From: a virus
Length of the DNA stretch: 31,063 bases
Strand: one strand, 5' to 3'
Virus record (IMG/VR): IMGVR_UViG_3300017613_004197
Coordinates: 1-31,063 of that record
The notes below the pieces were generated by a model, which saw nothing but the letters and a program-made list of their open reading frames with translations, was not told where the DNA came from and searched no databases. Below are positions 1 to 8,357 of the stretch, one piece after another. Position 1 is the stretch's first letter; each line of letters starts with the position of its first letter. Position numbers and translations under genes: made by a program.

Positions 1-915
1 CCATTAGATAGCTCTCAGTTTGTGAGACTTCTCGACAAACGCCTCCGTAGCGTTAGCGAGAGTAAGTATAAGGAATTGCCCAGTATGATTCCGAAACTAT
101 ACAATACGATTTCCTCAGATAGTGCGTGGGAAGAGTTTTATAGCGTAGGGGCCGTGCCGGACATCCCGGAGTTTAACGGAAAAATCTCTTGGCTCGGTAT
201 CGCTCCGGGGTATCACACCAAGATCGAACCCAAGGAATATTCGGGTGGTATTCTTGCAAACCGCAAGATCATTGACGACAAGAAGTACGCTGTTCTCGAC
301 AACAGGTCGGCAGGGCTTATGGAGTCTGCTCACAGGGTTAGGGAAAAGAAGGGTGTCCGTCCTTTCGGATATGCCTTTTCCACGGCTTTTGACTACATGG
401 AGAGCGAAGAGGATGTAGCTCTGTGTTCGAGTTCCCATACCACGAAGTCCGGTACCTCTACCTCTTCGGGTTTTGATAATGCCGGCACGAGTGCAATGAG
501 CAAGACTTCTATTGCTGCGACCAGATTGCTCATGCGGAAGTTCAAAAACGATATCTCTGAACGGATTAACGTAGGGGATGACTTGGCGATTGTATGCCCT
601 GACAACCTTGCCGATACCGCCTTTGAGATCGTTGGGACTCCGAAAGGCTACGATACGGCTGCCCAGGACAAGAATATGGACTATGGCAGGTATGAGGTTA
701 TTCCGTATCTCCGCCTGGACGACATCGACACTAACAACTGGTTCATGGTGTGGAAGTCTCAGATGAAGAAAGACCTCATCTGGATGGACAGGATTGCTCC
801 TGAATCAAAGAACACCGTGGATTTCAAAACCTATCAGTATATGCAGGCTGTGTACTTCAGGTGTGCGGCTGGCTTTATTGACTGGCGATGGATTTATGGA
901 CACGTGGTTTCGTAA
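1..915 (+). CDS. Major capsid protein, HK97-fold (5' partial)
   Basis: The frame is open from the first base (reading PLDSSQF before the GTG at 22), and that GTG has no ribosome site, so the true start lies left of the window and probably only a short N-terminus is missing. The C-terminal half has the HK97-type layout: a segment ending LAIVCPDNLADTAFEIV that would be the A-domain core, then VIPYLRLDD, an aromatic strand NNWFMVWK, and an end FRCAAGFIDWRWIYGHVV typical of phage coat subunits (gpT-like and related). Its position at the head of the structural genes agrees. A Ser/Thr/Gly-rich segment near residues 135-160 looks like a surface loop. The exact capsid family cannot be fixed by eye. 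Stop is TAA. Confidence 0.75.
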   Translation, partial: PLDSSQFVRLLDKRLRSVSESKYKELPSMIPKLYNTISSDSAWEEFYSVGAVPDIPEFNGKISWLGIAPGYHTKIEPKEYSGGILANRKIIDDKKYAVLDNRSAGLMESAHRVREKKGVRPFGYAFSTAFDYMESEEDVALCSSSHTTKSGTSTSSGFDNAGTSAMSKTSIAATRLLMRKFKNDISERINVGDDLAIVCPDNLADTAFEIVGTPKGYDTAAQDKNMDYGRYEVIPYLRLDDIDTNNWFMVWKSQMKKDLIWMDRIAPESKNTVDFKTYQYMQAVYFRCAAGFIDWRWIYGHVVS

Positions 916-950
916 TAATATCAATAACTTAGCCGTAAGGAGCTATAAAT

Positions 951-1430
951 ATGGAAGCCCATCAGGAGGCTCCAAAAGTTCTTTCAGATGAGTATGTCGC
1001 TGGTTTGTTTGATGGAGAGGGTTGTGTTTACTGCCAAAGACAGTGGATTAAGGGAAAGTATGAAAAATATCCACGGGTTCAAATGCAAGTGAGCATATCT
1101 AACACGAACCTTGAGGTTTTAGGTTTGTTAGAAAATTGGTTTGGTGGTGGAATAACATCGAAGGGTAAAAAAAATCTGCCACATTACCAAAAATGTTACG
1201 CTTGGCGAGTTATAGGGAAAACAGAACTTTTGAGGTTTTTAAACGTAATCCATCCTCATTCTGTTGTTAAACGGTTTGATATAGAACAGGCGATACGCTT
1301 TGCGGAAACTCTTCGTGAGGAAAATTTAGGCTGTTGCCCCTTGTCGTCAGAAGTACATGCTCTTAGGGAAGAAATTTACGAAGCTTTAAAGAAGCGTAAA
1401 GACAAGAAACCTTACAAAACCCTCCGATAA
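951..1430 (+). CDS. Free-standing LAGLIDADG homing endonuclease
   Basis: A 159-residue protein with one LAGLIDADG motif at residues 17-25 (AGLFDGEGC); the acidic residue of this helix end (D21 or E23) would be catalytic. Single-motif enzymes of this length normally act as homodimers, making a staggered cut at a long DNA site. Residues 60-110 have the beta-strand and helix pattern of one LAGLIDADG domain. The ATG has a good site (AAGGAG, 8 bases upstream). The gene sits between the capsid gene and a hairpin terminator and is richer in A/T with runs of A, unlike its neighbours, which suggests later insertion. No intron or intein is visible in the adjoining capsid gene. Confidence 0.85.
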   Translation: MEAHQEAPKVLSDEYVAGLFDGEGCVYCQRQWIKGKYEKYPRVQMQVSISNTNLEVLGLLENWFGGGITSKGKKNLPHYQKCYAWRVIGKTELLRFLNVIHPHSVVKRFDIEQAIRFAETLREENLGCCPLSSEVHALREEIYEALKKRKDKKPYKTLR

Positions 1431-1449
1431 AAGGGTTCACTCTCTAATT

Positions 1450-1471
1450 GGGGGGAGTATCGGCTCCCCCC
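1450..1471 (+). terminator. GC-rich hairpin after capsid/endonuclease genes
   Basis: A perfect 8-bp stem, GGGGGGAG (1450-1457) with CTCCCCCC (1464-1471) and loop TATCGG, follows the endonuclease stop by 19 bases. The run after it (TCTATATAG) is only moderately T-rich, so it may be a weak terminator or a 3'-end-stabilising hairpin that limits read-through from the highly expressed capsid gene. Confidence 0.6.
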
Positions 1472-1491
1472 TCTATATAGTCTTACCGGGA

Positions 1492-1506
1492 TAGTCTGGT
1501 AGACTA
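1492..1506 (+). promoter_or_regulatory. Hairpin abutting the Shine-Dalgarno of the beta-helix gene
   Basis: TAGTCT (1492-1497), loop GGT, AGACTA (1501-1506) form a perfect 6-bp stem that ends where AAAGGAG begins. A second TAGTCT copy lies at 1478-1483 and could pair with the same 3' arm. This may affect translation of the gene starting at 1521, but that is inference. Confidence 0.35.
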
Positions 1507-1520
1507 AAGGAGAAAACATA

Positions 1521-2516
1521 ATGACGATTTATGGAACATTTAAGAAAGCCGGTATTCCCATTATGCCGCCCGAGTCAGGTGGTGTATGGGGACGCCAGTA
1601 TTTTGTGGATGGAACTAATGGGTCGGATAGTAATTCTGGGGAACAACCCGACAAAGCCTTTAAGACCATCCAAACGGCAGTAACCAAGCAGATAGCATAC
1701 ACTTCTGGTTTAGGTGATGTTATCCGCATATTTCCCGGTACATACGCAGAAAGCATTACGGCATCTGCGTTTGACAATTTAAGCATGGTTGGTTTGGGTG
1801 TAAATCCTGATGCGGTTATCGTGGCACCCACAGCCGGGAGTGGCTTAGTAACGGGAACTGATGGAACAGCCGCAGCTTCCATGACTAACTCGCTTATTAA
1901 GAATATGACTTGGAGGGCACCGAGTACCAGCAATGTGACATATCCCGCTGTTGTTATTGGATACATGGTTGGTTCGGTCATTGAGGATTGTAAGTTTAAG
2001 GGTACTACAACCTGTGCTTATGGTTCCACCAATGGCACTGTAGGCTTGCAGATCAGTAGCAGAACCTATGTGGCTTGGGAATTTCACGAACACAGTAGAG
2101 TTAGCCGTTGTGAATTTACCACTAATGCCGGGAGGAACAAAGAACTTAGTTACGCCATTAGAATTGGCACCGCAACCAATACTACCCCTTCTTACAGGGG
2201 GTTTAAGTCCATGATTATTGAGGACTGTCTTGTTGGTGCGTATGACACTGGGATTTTGTTAAATACTGGTGCAGCAAGCTGTAATGGCACGGTCATTCGT
2301 AGGAACATCATTACTTCTCATCAAGGTGGTGATGGTGTTAATGAAGGAATCGTGTCTGCCGCTGATGATGGTACTGATACCATGTGTCTGATTGCTGACA
2401 ATAAAATACAGGCAATCTCAGACTGTATCAAGAACTTTGCAGCAGGCAACTGTATGGGTAATATCGTATCGGTTGGTAACGCTACACCTGATACCGAGTA
2501 CTTTGACGGTTCATGA
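1521..2516 (+). CDS. Right-handed beta-helix virion protein
   Basis: A 331-residue protein. The segment YFVDGTNGSDSNSG..AFKTIQTAV (residues about 27-53) is the classic opening of DUF1565/pectate-lyase-like parallel beta-helix proteins. Short repeating strands with N, G and V/I follow (IEDCKF, VSRCEF, IIEDCLV, VIRRNII), as in stacked helix turns. It has no signal peptide. Placed right after the capsid region, it is probably a virion surface protein such as a decoration, spike or glycan-binding/degrading protein. No catalytic residues can be assigned, so enzyme activity is unproven. The start has an AAAGGAG site; the stop is TGA followed directly by TAA. Confidence 0.65.
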   Translation: MTIYGTFKKAGIPIMPPESGGVWGRQYFVDGTNGSDSNSGEQPDKAFKTIQTAVTKQIAYTSGLGDVIRIFPGTYAESITASAFDNLSMVGLGVNPDAVIVAPTAGSGLVTGTDGTAAASMTNSLIKNMTWRAPSTSNVTYPAVVIGYMVGSVIEDCKFKGTTTCAYGSTNGTVGLQISSRTYVAWEFHEHSRVSRCEFTTNAGRNKELSYAIRIGTATNTTPSYRGFKSMIIEDCLVGAYDTGILLNTGAASCNGTVIRRNIITSHQGGDGVNEGIVSAADDGTDTMCLIADNKIQAISDCIKNFAAGNCMGNIVSVGNATPDTEYFDGS

Positions 2517-2531
2517 TAACCCTTAACCGTG

Positions 2532-2547
2532 GGGGTGGAAACACCCC
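2532..2547 (+). promoter_or_regulatory. GAAA-tetraloop intercistronic hairpin
   Basis: GGGGTG (2532-2537), GAAA, CACCCC (2542-2547): a perfect 6-bp stem capped by a GNRA tetraloop, between the beta-helix gene and the next gene's ribosome site. No T run follows, so it is better read as an mRNA-stability or processing hairpin than a terminator. Confidence 0.45.
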
Positions 2548-2570
2548 TGCACACATAAGGAGAATAACTC

Positions 2571-2819
2571 ATGGCAACAATAGATCAGATAGCGGCTGGT
2601 CTGATAGCATTTAGGGATGAAACCTACAGCAGGCTTACAGCATTGGATGCTAAGATAGATGCACTTGGCGAGTTAGAAACCAAGATAGATGCCGACAGGG
2701 TGCTTTATACCAACTGTGTCCACTGCAATGTCAATGGGATGATAGATGGTGACCCTTCAAGTTGTACGGTGTGTGGTGGAACTGGTTTTAGGCCATATGG
2801 GAAAACCGGAAAAACATAA
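2571..2819 (+). CDS. Small protein with CxxC zinc-knuckle pair
   Basis: 82 residues. The first half is a helical segment (IAAGLIAFRDETYSRLTALDAKIDAL) with heptad-like spacing. The second half has two CxxC pairs about 15 residues apart, CVHC and CTVC followed by GGTGF, resembling the CxxCxGxG zinc motif of DnaJ-type proteins. A short coiled coil plus zinc module fits a small structural or assembly protein. A strong AAGGAG site precedes the ATG. Function unknown. Confidence 0.7.
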   Translation: MATIDQIAAGLIAFRDETYSRLTALDAKIDALGELETKIDADRVLYTNCVHCNVNGMIDGDPSSCTVCGGTGFRPYGKTGKT

Positions 2820-2831
2820 GGAGGAATAGCA

Positions 2832-2930
2832 ATGGCAGAATTAACTCAGGAAGAAAAAATCAAAATTAAAAAGGCTGAGTTGGAAGAAGACAAGAAAAAG
2901 AAAGCCAAAAAGAAAAAGGGGGTTAAATAA
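2832..2930 (+). CDS. 32-residue Lys-rich peptide
   Basis: Reads MAELTQEEKIKIKKAELEED and then a tail that is almost all lysine (13 Lys in 32 residues). It is preceded by AAGGAGGAATAGCA and its TAA overlaps the next ATG (TAATG), so it is embedded in the operon by translational coupling. The acidic-then-basic helix could bind DNA or a capsid partner. It is too short for family assignment. Confidence 0.6.
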   Translation: MAELTQEEKIKIKKAELEEDKKKKAKKKKGVK

Positions 2931-3523
2931 TGGCATTAGAAAGCGTTCAATTTTTTGGAGCGGCAGACAGGGAAGGGAAACGCTCTGACGGTAGAATCGC
3001 ATCGGAATATCCTGGGTGGTATTTTGATGTGCAGTTAGGGGATCTCAAAGAGGAAATAGAGTATAAGCAAGACCAAATCAAGCGGGAGCTTGTTCCCCCG
3101 TCCGAGCTGCCTTATATCAAGGAAGAACTCAAAAAACAGGAAGAAAGCCTTGAGCGTATTCGATCAAAGCCTAAACTGAAAGGCAAAGACGAAGAAGAGG
3201 CTGGATCTTTCTATAAGAAACTTTCCACGGAAATAAGGGAGTCCATGCCGTCCCGGTCTGAAATGAAAAAGGGTTTGGTCAACGTCCACGAAGAGGCACG
3301 GCGGATGACGGAACCTATCATAGACGTGCGGGGAAAAACAAAACTTTTGGCGAATATGGGTATTACGGCTAAAGGTGGAAAGATCAGCCGAACACAGGCG
3401 TCAAAGGCGTTCAAGATTTTAGGAAGGGTGCTTGACGAACCCACCAACACGGAATATCTGAGGCGGGACTATAATCACGGAACCTTTCACCAGGAAAGAA
3501 GTCTTGAAGAAATGGAGAACTAA
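2930..3523 (+). CDS. Hypothetical structural-region protein, coiled-coil
   Basis: 197 residues, not recognised. Residues about 35-75 (DLKEEIEYKQDQIKRELV onward) are strongly helical and charged with a coiled-coil pattern. The C-terminal part (GKTKLLANMGITAKGGKISRTQ) looks like a small globular helical domain. It is joined by TAATG overlaps to the peptide before it and the adaptor gene after it. The position just upstream of the tail adaptor suggests a head-completion or assembly role, but nothing in the sequence proves it. Confidence 0.65.
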   Translation: MALESVQFFGAADREGKRSDGRIASEYPGWYFDVQLGDLKEEIEYKQDQIKRELVPPSELPYIKEELKKQEESLERIRSKPKLKGKDEEEAGSFYKKLSTEIRESMPSRSEMKKGLVNVHEEARRMTEPIIDVRGKTKLLANMGITAKGGKISRTQASKAFKILGRVLDEPTNTEYLRRDYNHGTFHQERSLEEMEN

Positions 3524-4728
3524 TGTCTGATGGCAAAGACCTTCTCAGGCGGTTAGAGCAAATCCTGAATGAAGAAAGCGTGGGGACATGGCTTGATGAC
3601 AAAAGCTCCTATGACTTTCTTTGGGAAGCCGCAAAGGAATGGACGGCAAGAACAAAATGCCTGACCTCCATGTATGAGTTTAAGACGGTAGAGGGTCAGC
3701 CAAATTATACCCTGCCTGCCGGATTCTTGAAACTATTCTTAATGGACAAGCAGAATCGGTATTATGTCCGATACACGGATGGTACAGACCATTTTGTGAA
3801 GTTCAAGGATTACGAGGATATCATACACGAGAACAGCGTCCAGACCTACGATATTCAGCAAAGCACATTGACGACCTCTGCTACAACCATTCAGGATACG
3901 GGGCAGGATTTCGGGGATTGGGAGACCTCATCCGGGGATTCGGTGTATCAGTTAAGATTTACCGATACTCAAGGAAATGAATCTTGGGCATATCTTGGAG
4001 AGGCTTCTACAACGACCAACGCAGATGATACCATTGCCGTTTTCACTGATCTTGCAAGGGCTTCTACCGGCTGGAACGGGGCGGGTACTCCTTCGGGTAC
4101 GGCAAGCCATTACAGGGTTGAAAAAGCCTCATCCGCAGATGTCCCAACGAGTTTTTCTATCAGGGATAAACAAGCCCTCTATTCTCAGATAACCGGCACG
4201 GCTACCTCTGACGGGGATGATTCGGCGGGAGAGTGTACCTTGACCGACAGTTCCGGGGTCTTTATCACCACTGACTATGTAAATAAGGGTGACATAATCC
4301 ATAACACCACAGATAGCAGTGATGGTGTGGTGCTATCCATAACAAGTGCCACGGCTTTAGTCTGTGCCTTGTTCGGTGGAACCGGCAATGATTGGGACAA
4401 AGACGATGCCTATGTCATTCAGCCACAGGGTAGGCTTGAGATTTATCTTGACCCGCCTCCATCGGATTCAGGGGACATTGTAAGAGTTGATTTTACAGAA
4501 AGACCGGACCCAGTTTACTCTGATTATGGCGTTTATCGGTTCAGGCAACACGCTACGGAGGCCATAGTGAAATATGCTGCGTTTCTCTATAAATATCGTG
4601 ACCAGGAGCCTAATTTCGGGGATGCGCTCTTTCAATGGTGGGATAGGGCAGTAAGGCAGGAAGCATACAATCTACACCCGGAAAAGAAGAGATCACGGTG
4701 GACGGTTAACCTGAAGGCAAGGCGATAA
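3523..4728 (+). CDS. Head-tail adaptor (gp4/gp11-like) with two inserted beta domains
   Basis: 401 residues. The outer parts look like the podovirus adaptor family (P22 gp4, T7 gp11-type): an N-terminal helical part with YDFLWEAAKEWTARTK then YTLPAGFLKLFLMD, and a C-terminal part RLEIYLDPPP.SGDIVRVDFTERPDP followed by helices (EAIVKYAAFLYKYRD). The ring would join the portal to the tail. Between them are two unusual insertions, about residues 114-203 and 234-300, sharing a pattern (threonine-rich strand, GD..., T(D), a short I..A/S..T/A-L strand, then Y.V). The next gene carries a related copy. The start overlaps the previous stop (TAATG) and the stop overlaps the next start. The adaptor assignment is inference from order and pattern. 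Confidence 0.65.
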   Translation: MSDGKDLLRRLEQILNEESVGTWLDDKSSYDFLWEAAKEWTARTKCLTSMYEFKTVEGQPNYTLPAGFLKLFLMDKQNRYYVRYTDGTDHFVKFKDYEDIIHENSVQTYDIQQSTLTTSATTIQDTGQDFGDWETSSGDSVYQLRFTDTQGNESWAYLGEASTTTNADDTIAVFTDLARASTGWNGAGTPSGTASHYRVEKASSADVPTSFSIRDKQALYSQITGTATSDGDDSAGECTLTDSSGVFITTDYVNKGDIIHNTTDSSDGVVLSITSATALVCALFGGTGNDWDKDDAYVIQPQGRLEIYLDPPPSDSGDIVRVDFTERPDPVYSDYGVYRFRQHATEAIVKYAAFLYKYRDQEPNFGDALFQWWDRAVRQEAYNLHPEKKRSRWTVNLKARR

Positions 4729-7400
4729 TGGGAAGCGTAAAGAAAACAGGCGTAAAGAAATTTACAGACCTTAATTCACAGCCTTTCAGGGGCGGGGCGT
4801 ACACAGGCAAAGAATTAGCCTTAATCCCTTCTGGTGGTTTCTCAATGGTTCAGGATTTAAGGGCAAGACACCCTGGATTTGAGCAAAGGCCGGGGTGTGC
4901 TAAAAAGCATACAACGGCAGACTCTACCAATAAAGTTCTTTCCATGTATCAATTCTCCAAGGGCAAGCGTACAGAACGCCATTTCTTAGCCCAAATGTCA
5001 GATGGTGACATTCTTGCCGCCACAGATGCCCCCCCTACCGTTACAACCGGGGCTTTTGGGTCCGAGCTTAAAAGCAATAGCGCAAGCCAGATTCCCGCAT
5101 CTTGGGGGAATATAGATGATGTCCTAATCCATTCTAACGGTGTTGACCAACATCAAGTTTATGCCGGAACAGCCAATTACGTGAAAGCCTTTGTGAAGTC
5201 TGATAGTGATGCGGCTTTACCCAACGTACCGGAAGATGGATATGATTATACGGTAGATGTCACAGACGGTTTGACAACCACATACGCTGATCTTGGTGAA
5301 TTAGATGTCTATGCAAGCCATGAATGCGTTCTTATCTGTTGCCCGGTTCCGGCAAATAAGCTGACGTGGACATTTGGAACGGCTAACGATACGGCGGCGG
5401 TGGGAACCTTGAGATACCGAAAAAGTGATAATTCATGGGCCGACACATCTGAAACAGACGGGACTATCTCAAGTGCCAAAACTTTAGGGCAAGATGGTTC
5501 AATGACATGGAGTTCCCCGTCTGACGAGATTCCCTGTCTGATGTTTGGTATTTCAGGATATTGGTACAGGTGGGAAACCGACACACAGCTTCATGCTACG
5601 TGTACGGTTACGGGTTTGACCTATGGTAGTGACTTTAACGACCTTACGAACGTGTGGGATGGTGTGCCTGTCCCCGCCATAGAAGCCAGGTTCAATGATG
5701 ACTCTGCCAGCGTCTACAAACTATTCAGTTATGACACAATCGAAATAGACGAAATGACAGCATCGGACAAGGTATATTTCAATTCGTTTGACAACATAAA
5801 CGGCTTTTATGTGGACGTAGGAGAAAAACCGAACACCACTGCCGCCACGAAGATTGATGCTGTTTATTGTTGGGACGGGGATGCTTTTGTTACCTGCGAC
5901 ACGATTACGGATGGGACAAATGGTATGGCGAACAGCGGGTGGGTGACATTTGACAAACTTGCCACAGCCGAACCGACACAGTTTCAGACTTCAAGGTATT
6001 ACAGTTATTGGTATTTTTTTGAAGTAGACAAGACCCTTAATGATGATGTGATTATCTCGATTGAAACCATGCCTACATTTGATATTGCAGAATTGGGCAT
6101 AGGCAAATGTAATGAGGTATGGAAAGACAGGGGCGTCTATTCATTTGACAGGTTTCCTTCATATATCTATCTGTCTGCCAAAAATAACCTAAATTACTTG
6201 AATGGCATTGACTACGGTATCTTACAGGCCGGAGATGGGCGAAGTAATGAAGTTGTCTGCATGAAACGCTTTCACAATGAGCTTATGGTTTGGCAAAAGG
6301 AAAAAGGGCGGAACGGGGGTTGCCTGACCTTATTTGAAGGTTATTCCCCCCCGACATTCGGCAAGCTGGTCATATCCTCAAAGGTTGGCACATTCAATGC
6401 TAAAAGTGCGGTTGTGGTTGATGGAGTCCTGACTTCCACGGCCACGGAAGAGAAGATAAAGACATTAGCCTTTTTTATCAGTCATTATGGGGTTTGTGTA
6501 TCGGACGGTAGAACGGTTTCCGTTATTTCCGACAATATTCAGAATTATTTTGATCCCACCTTTTCGGAGTGTATCAGGCGGGGATGTGAAAACGAAATGT
6601 GGCTTGACCACGATTCGGGATTTAATGTTTTGAAATTAGGGCTTGTGAGTGGGTATCCCCTTATGACCAGTACTGCTACGTCTACGACCAGCGATAAACT
6701 GGTAGACACGGCAGGGGCTTTTACCACACGCAAGGTGCCGGGTAAAGAGGTTGCAGGAACGATAAAGATCGGTGATACGGTAAAAAACACCACGGACAGC
6801 ACCACGGCTTTAGTTACGGCGATTGATAGTGCTACTACATTGTCTATTGATACAGACATTATGGCAAGCGGGGAGGGTTATCAAATACTGTCCAGCGTGC
6901 CGAACGTGTTTCCTGTATTTGATTTAGTGGATAAGGTGTGGAGTTTTGATTTCCCCGCCCAAGAACTATCCTGCCATACTGAAGTGGAAGCCGCAAGTGG
7001 GGACATCCCAATTTTGCAGTATGGGGGCGGAACGGATGATGGATTTATTTACAGACTTAACACAACGGCCTTAGACGTAACAACAGCGATTGCACCTTAT
7101 TGCACTATTGAATTAGACGCAAAAGCCGCTGAGATGTGGCTGAGACGCCTTCTCATTCGTTTTAAGAGTCAGACATCGGGGAATTGCACAATAACGCCAT
7201 ACCGGAATGGAGTGGCGGGGTCCGATACCTTGACGTTAGATATGTCGGCAGAAACGACAAGCGAAGTTCTTAGGCGGTGGTTGGTGGGGGTAAACGTAAA
7301 AGATAGCCATATCTCCCTGAAAATAGAGAAGGCTTCCGGTGCTACGGGATTCTATCTCTTGGATTTAGGGTTAGAGATATTTATTACAGAGGGACATTAA
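4728..7400 (+). CDS. Tail hub/nozzle protein (P22 gp10/T7 gp12-like)
   Basis: 890 residues, mostly beta. Near the N-terminus is FRGGAYTGKE..LIPSGGFSMVQDLRARHPGFEQRPG, the usual opening of podovirus tail-hub proteins that describe strand-rich propeller-like domains. The centre has repeated segments such as CNEVWKDRGVYSFDRFPSYI and FHNELMVWQKEKG, fitting propeller blades. An inserted module at about residues 645-720 (GDTVKNTTDSTTALVTAIDS, ending GEGYQIL) repeats the domain seen in the adaptor. The protein would form the lower tail tube attached to the adaptor. It follows the adaptor with a TAATG overlap. The family call rests on order, size and general pattern and is not certain. Confidence 0.6.
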   Translation: MGSVKKTGVKKFTDLNSQPFRGGAYTGKELALIPSGGFSMVQDLRARHPGFEQRPGCAKKHTTADSTNKVLSMYQFSKGKRTERHFLAQMSDGDILAATDAPPTVTTGAFGSELKSNSASQIPASWGNIDDVLIHSNGVDQHQVYAGTANYVKAFVKSDSDAALPNVPEDGYDYTVDVTDGLTTTYADLGELDVYASHECVLICCPVPANKLTWTFGTANDTAAVGTLRYRKSDNSWADTSETDGTISSAKTLGQDGSMTWSSPSDEIPCLMFGISGYWYRWETDTQLHATCTVTGLTYGSDFNDLTNVWDGVPVPAIEARFNDDSASVYKLFSYDTIEIDEMTASDKVYFNSFDNINGFYVDVGEKPNTTAATKIDAVYCWDGDAFVTCDTITDGTNGMANSGWVTFDKLATAEPTQFQTSRYYSYWYFFEVDKTLNDDVIISIETMPTFDIAELGIGKCNEVWKDRGVYSFDRFPSYIYLSAKNNLNYLNGIDYGILQAGDGRSNEVVCMKRFHNELMVWQKEKGRNGGCLTLFEGYSPPTFGKLVISSKVGTFNAKSAVVVDGVLTSTATEEKIKTLAFFISHYGVCVSDGRTVSVISDNIQNYFDPTFSECIRRGCENEMWLDHDSGFNVLKLGLVSGYPLMTSTATSTTSDKLVDTAGAFTTRKVPGKEVAGTIKIGDTVKNTTDSTTALVTAIDSATTLSIDTDIMASGEGYQILSSVPNVFPVFDLVDKVWSFDFPAQELSCHTEVEAASGDIPILQYGGGTDDGFIYRLNTTALDVTTAIAPYCTIELDAKAAEMWLRRLLIRFKSQTSGNCTITPYRNGVAGSDTLTLDMSAETTSEVLRRWLVGVNVKDSHISLKIEKASGATGFYLLDLGLEIFITEGH

Positions 7401-7561
7401 TGGAAAAGCAAGTCAGATGGACAGAAAAGTTCATCAAGTGCAAAGACCTCAACGAAGAACGGGGCATAGACCCCACCGTTATTAACAAGAGTGGCTTTTG
7501 GGATAAACCAAAGCCGATGGATTATGACGATCAGGACAAAACAGCAAATCCCAACAAATAA
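7400..7561 (+). CDS. 53-residue hypothetical protein
   Basis: Starts in TAATG overlap with the tail-hub stop and reads MEKQVRWTEKFIKCKDLNEE, ending in an Asp/Lys-rich tail. No domain is recognised. Its stop lies just before the next gene, whose frame is also open across this gene's 3' end. A +1 shift near the A-rich TAAG at 7559 would fuse the two, but nothing proves it. Short and coupled, it is probably a small virion-associated protein. Confidence 0.5.
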   Translation: MEKQVRWTEKFIKCKDLNEERGIDPTVINKSGFWDKPKPMDYDDQDKTANPNK

Positions 7562-7583
7562 GGATTACAACCGTAAACCCTAT

Positions 7584-8357
7584 ATGTATGGGCCAGAGGG
7601 TGATTATCGGGAAATGATGAAGGGTGTGACCGGCAAGGCCATGTTTAACCAAAGGCTTGAGGCTCAGTCAGAGTTCAAAAAGCCTTATTTGTCTGACGAA
7701 TATCCTGAAATGGAACAGTTTTTCATGCCCCCCTTTCCGAACTTTGCATGGCCGGATTGGATTTGGCCTGACTTTTCGGGGCCAATCCCTGAGTCTACTG
7801 ACGAAGAATGGTTTGATGCTCACATGCCTGAAGGTTTGCAGGGATGTTCTATCTTTTGTGTGGGCAATGGGGGGAACCGGGAGTGTGGCGGTGTAGTAAA
7901 GTGCAAATTCTCACGGTATTATTCTGAAAGGATGGCAAATTGGAGCGTCCTGAAAACCAAGGACGGAATAATCCCGGTTGTTGATCTTGTTCAAAGTGAT
8001 GATGGGTATTGGAATCTTATCGTAATTCCGAGGGATAGTTGGAATGATTGCGTTCCAAATGGGAAACAGAGTTTTAAGTTAAAGGTAAAGTTAGACCAGG
8101 GGAACGGAATAACCTGCACGGACGAAGTGACGGTGTATTGTTATCCGTGTCCCGTTGACCCTGTTTTGACATTCGATGATGATAATACACCTGATACCAT
8201 TGTTAAGAATAGCCATATTGATGTGTATGTAGCGGGCGGGAAAGCACCGTTTACCTATGTGGTAAGCGGAACGGGTTATACTTGGAATGGTAATGGAGCA
8301 GCTTCTTACGAATCCAGCAATAGAAACGAGCAGCTTGATTGTGCAGATGGAGATTGA
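7584..8357 (+). CDS. Cys-rich virion protein, part before in-frame TGA
   Basis: ATG 7584 is chosen. The frame is open further upstream (ATG at 7524, GTG at 7491), but those starts lie inside the previous gene. The protein has many cysteines (CSIFCVGN, RECGGVVKC, VYCYPCP) and then an Ig/PKD-like beta domain (DPVLTFDDDNTPDTIV onward, IDVYVAGGKAPFTYVVSG). Translation meets TGA at 8355-8357 right after CADGD, in the middle of this domain, and the same frame then runs on for 124 more codons. It lies between the tail hub and a zinc-ribbon gene and is probably a tail or surface protein. Either a mutation or read-through splits it. Confidence 0.55.
   Translation: MYGPEGDYREMMKGVTGKAMFNQRLEAQSEFKKPYLSDEYPEMEQFFMPPFPNFAWPDWIWPDFSGPIPESTDEEWFDAHMPEGLQGCSIFCVGNGGNRECGGVVKCKFSRYYSERMANWSVLKTKDGIIPVVDLVQSDDGYWNLIVIPRDSWNDCVPNGKQSFKLKVKLDQGNGITCTDEVTVYCYPCPVDPVLTFDDDNTPDTIVKNSHIDVYVAGGKAPFTYVVSGTGYTWNGNGAASYESSNRNEQLDCADGD

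Noticed and set aside
7491-7583. Upstream extension of the Cys-rich gene from GTG 7491
   Set aside because: The start lies inside the previous 53-residue gene with no ribosome site; the ATG at 7584 (or possibly 7524) is preferred.
8355-8357. Genome-wide TGA reassignment
   Set aside because: TGA ends many clear genes in the window (for example the beta-helix, helicase and both large ejection genes), so a global code change does not explain the single internal TGA.
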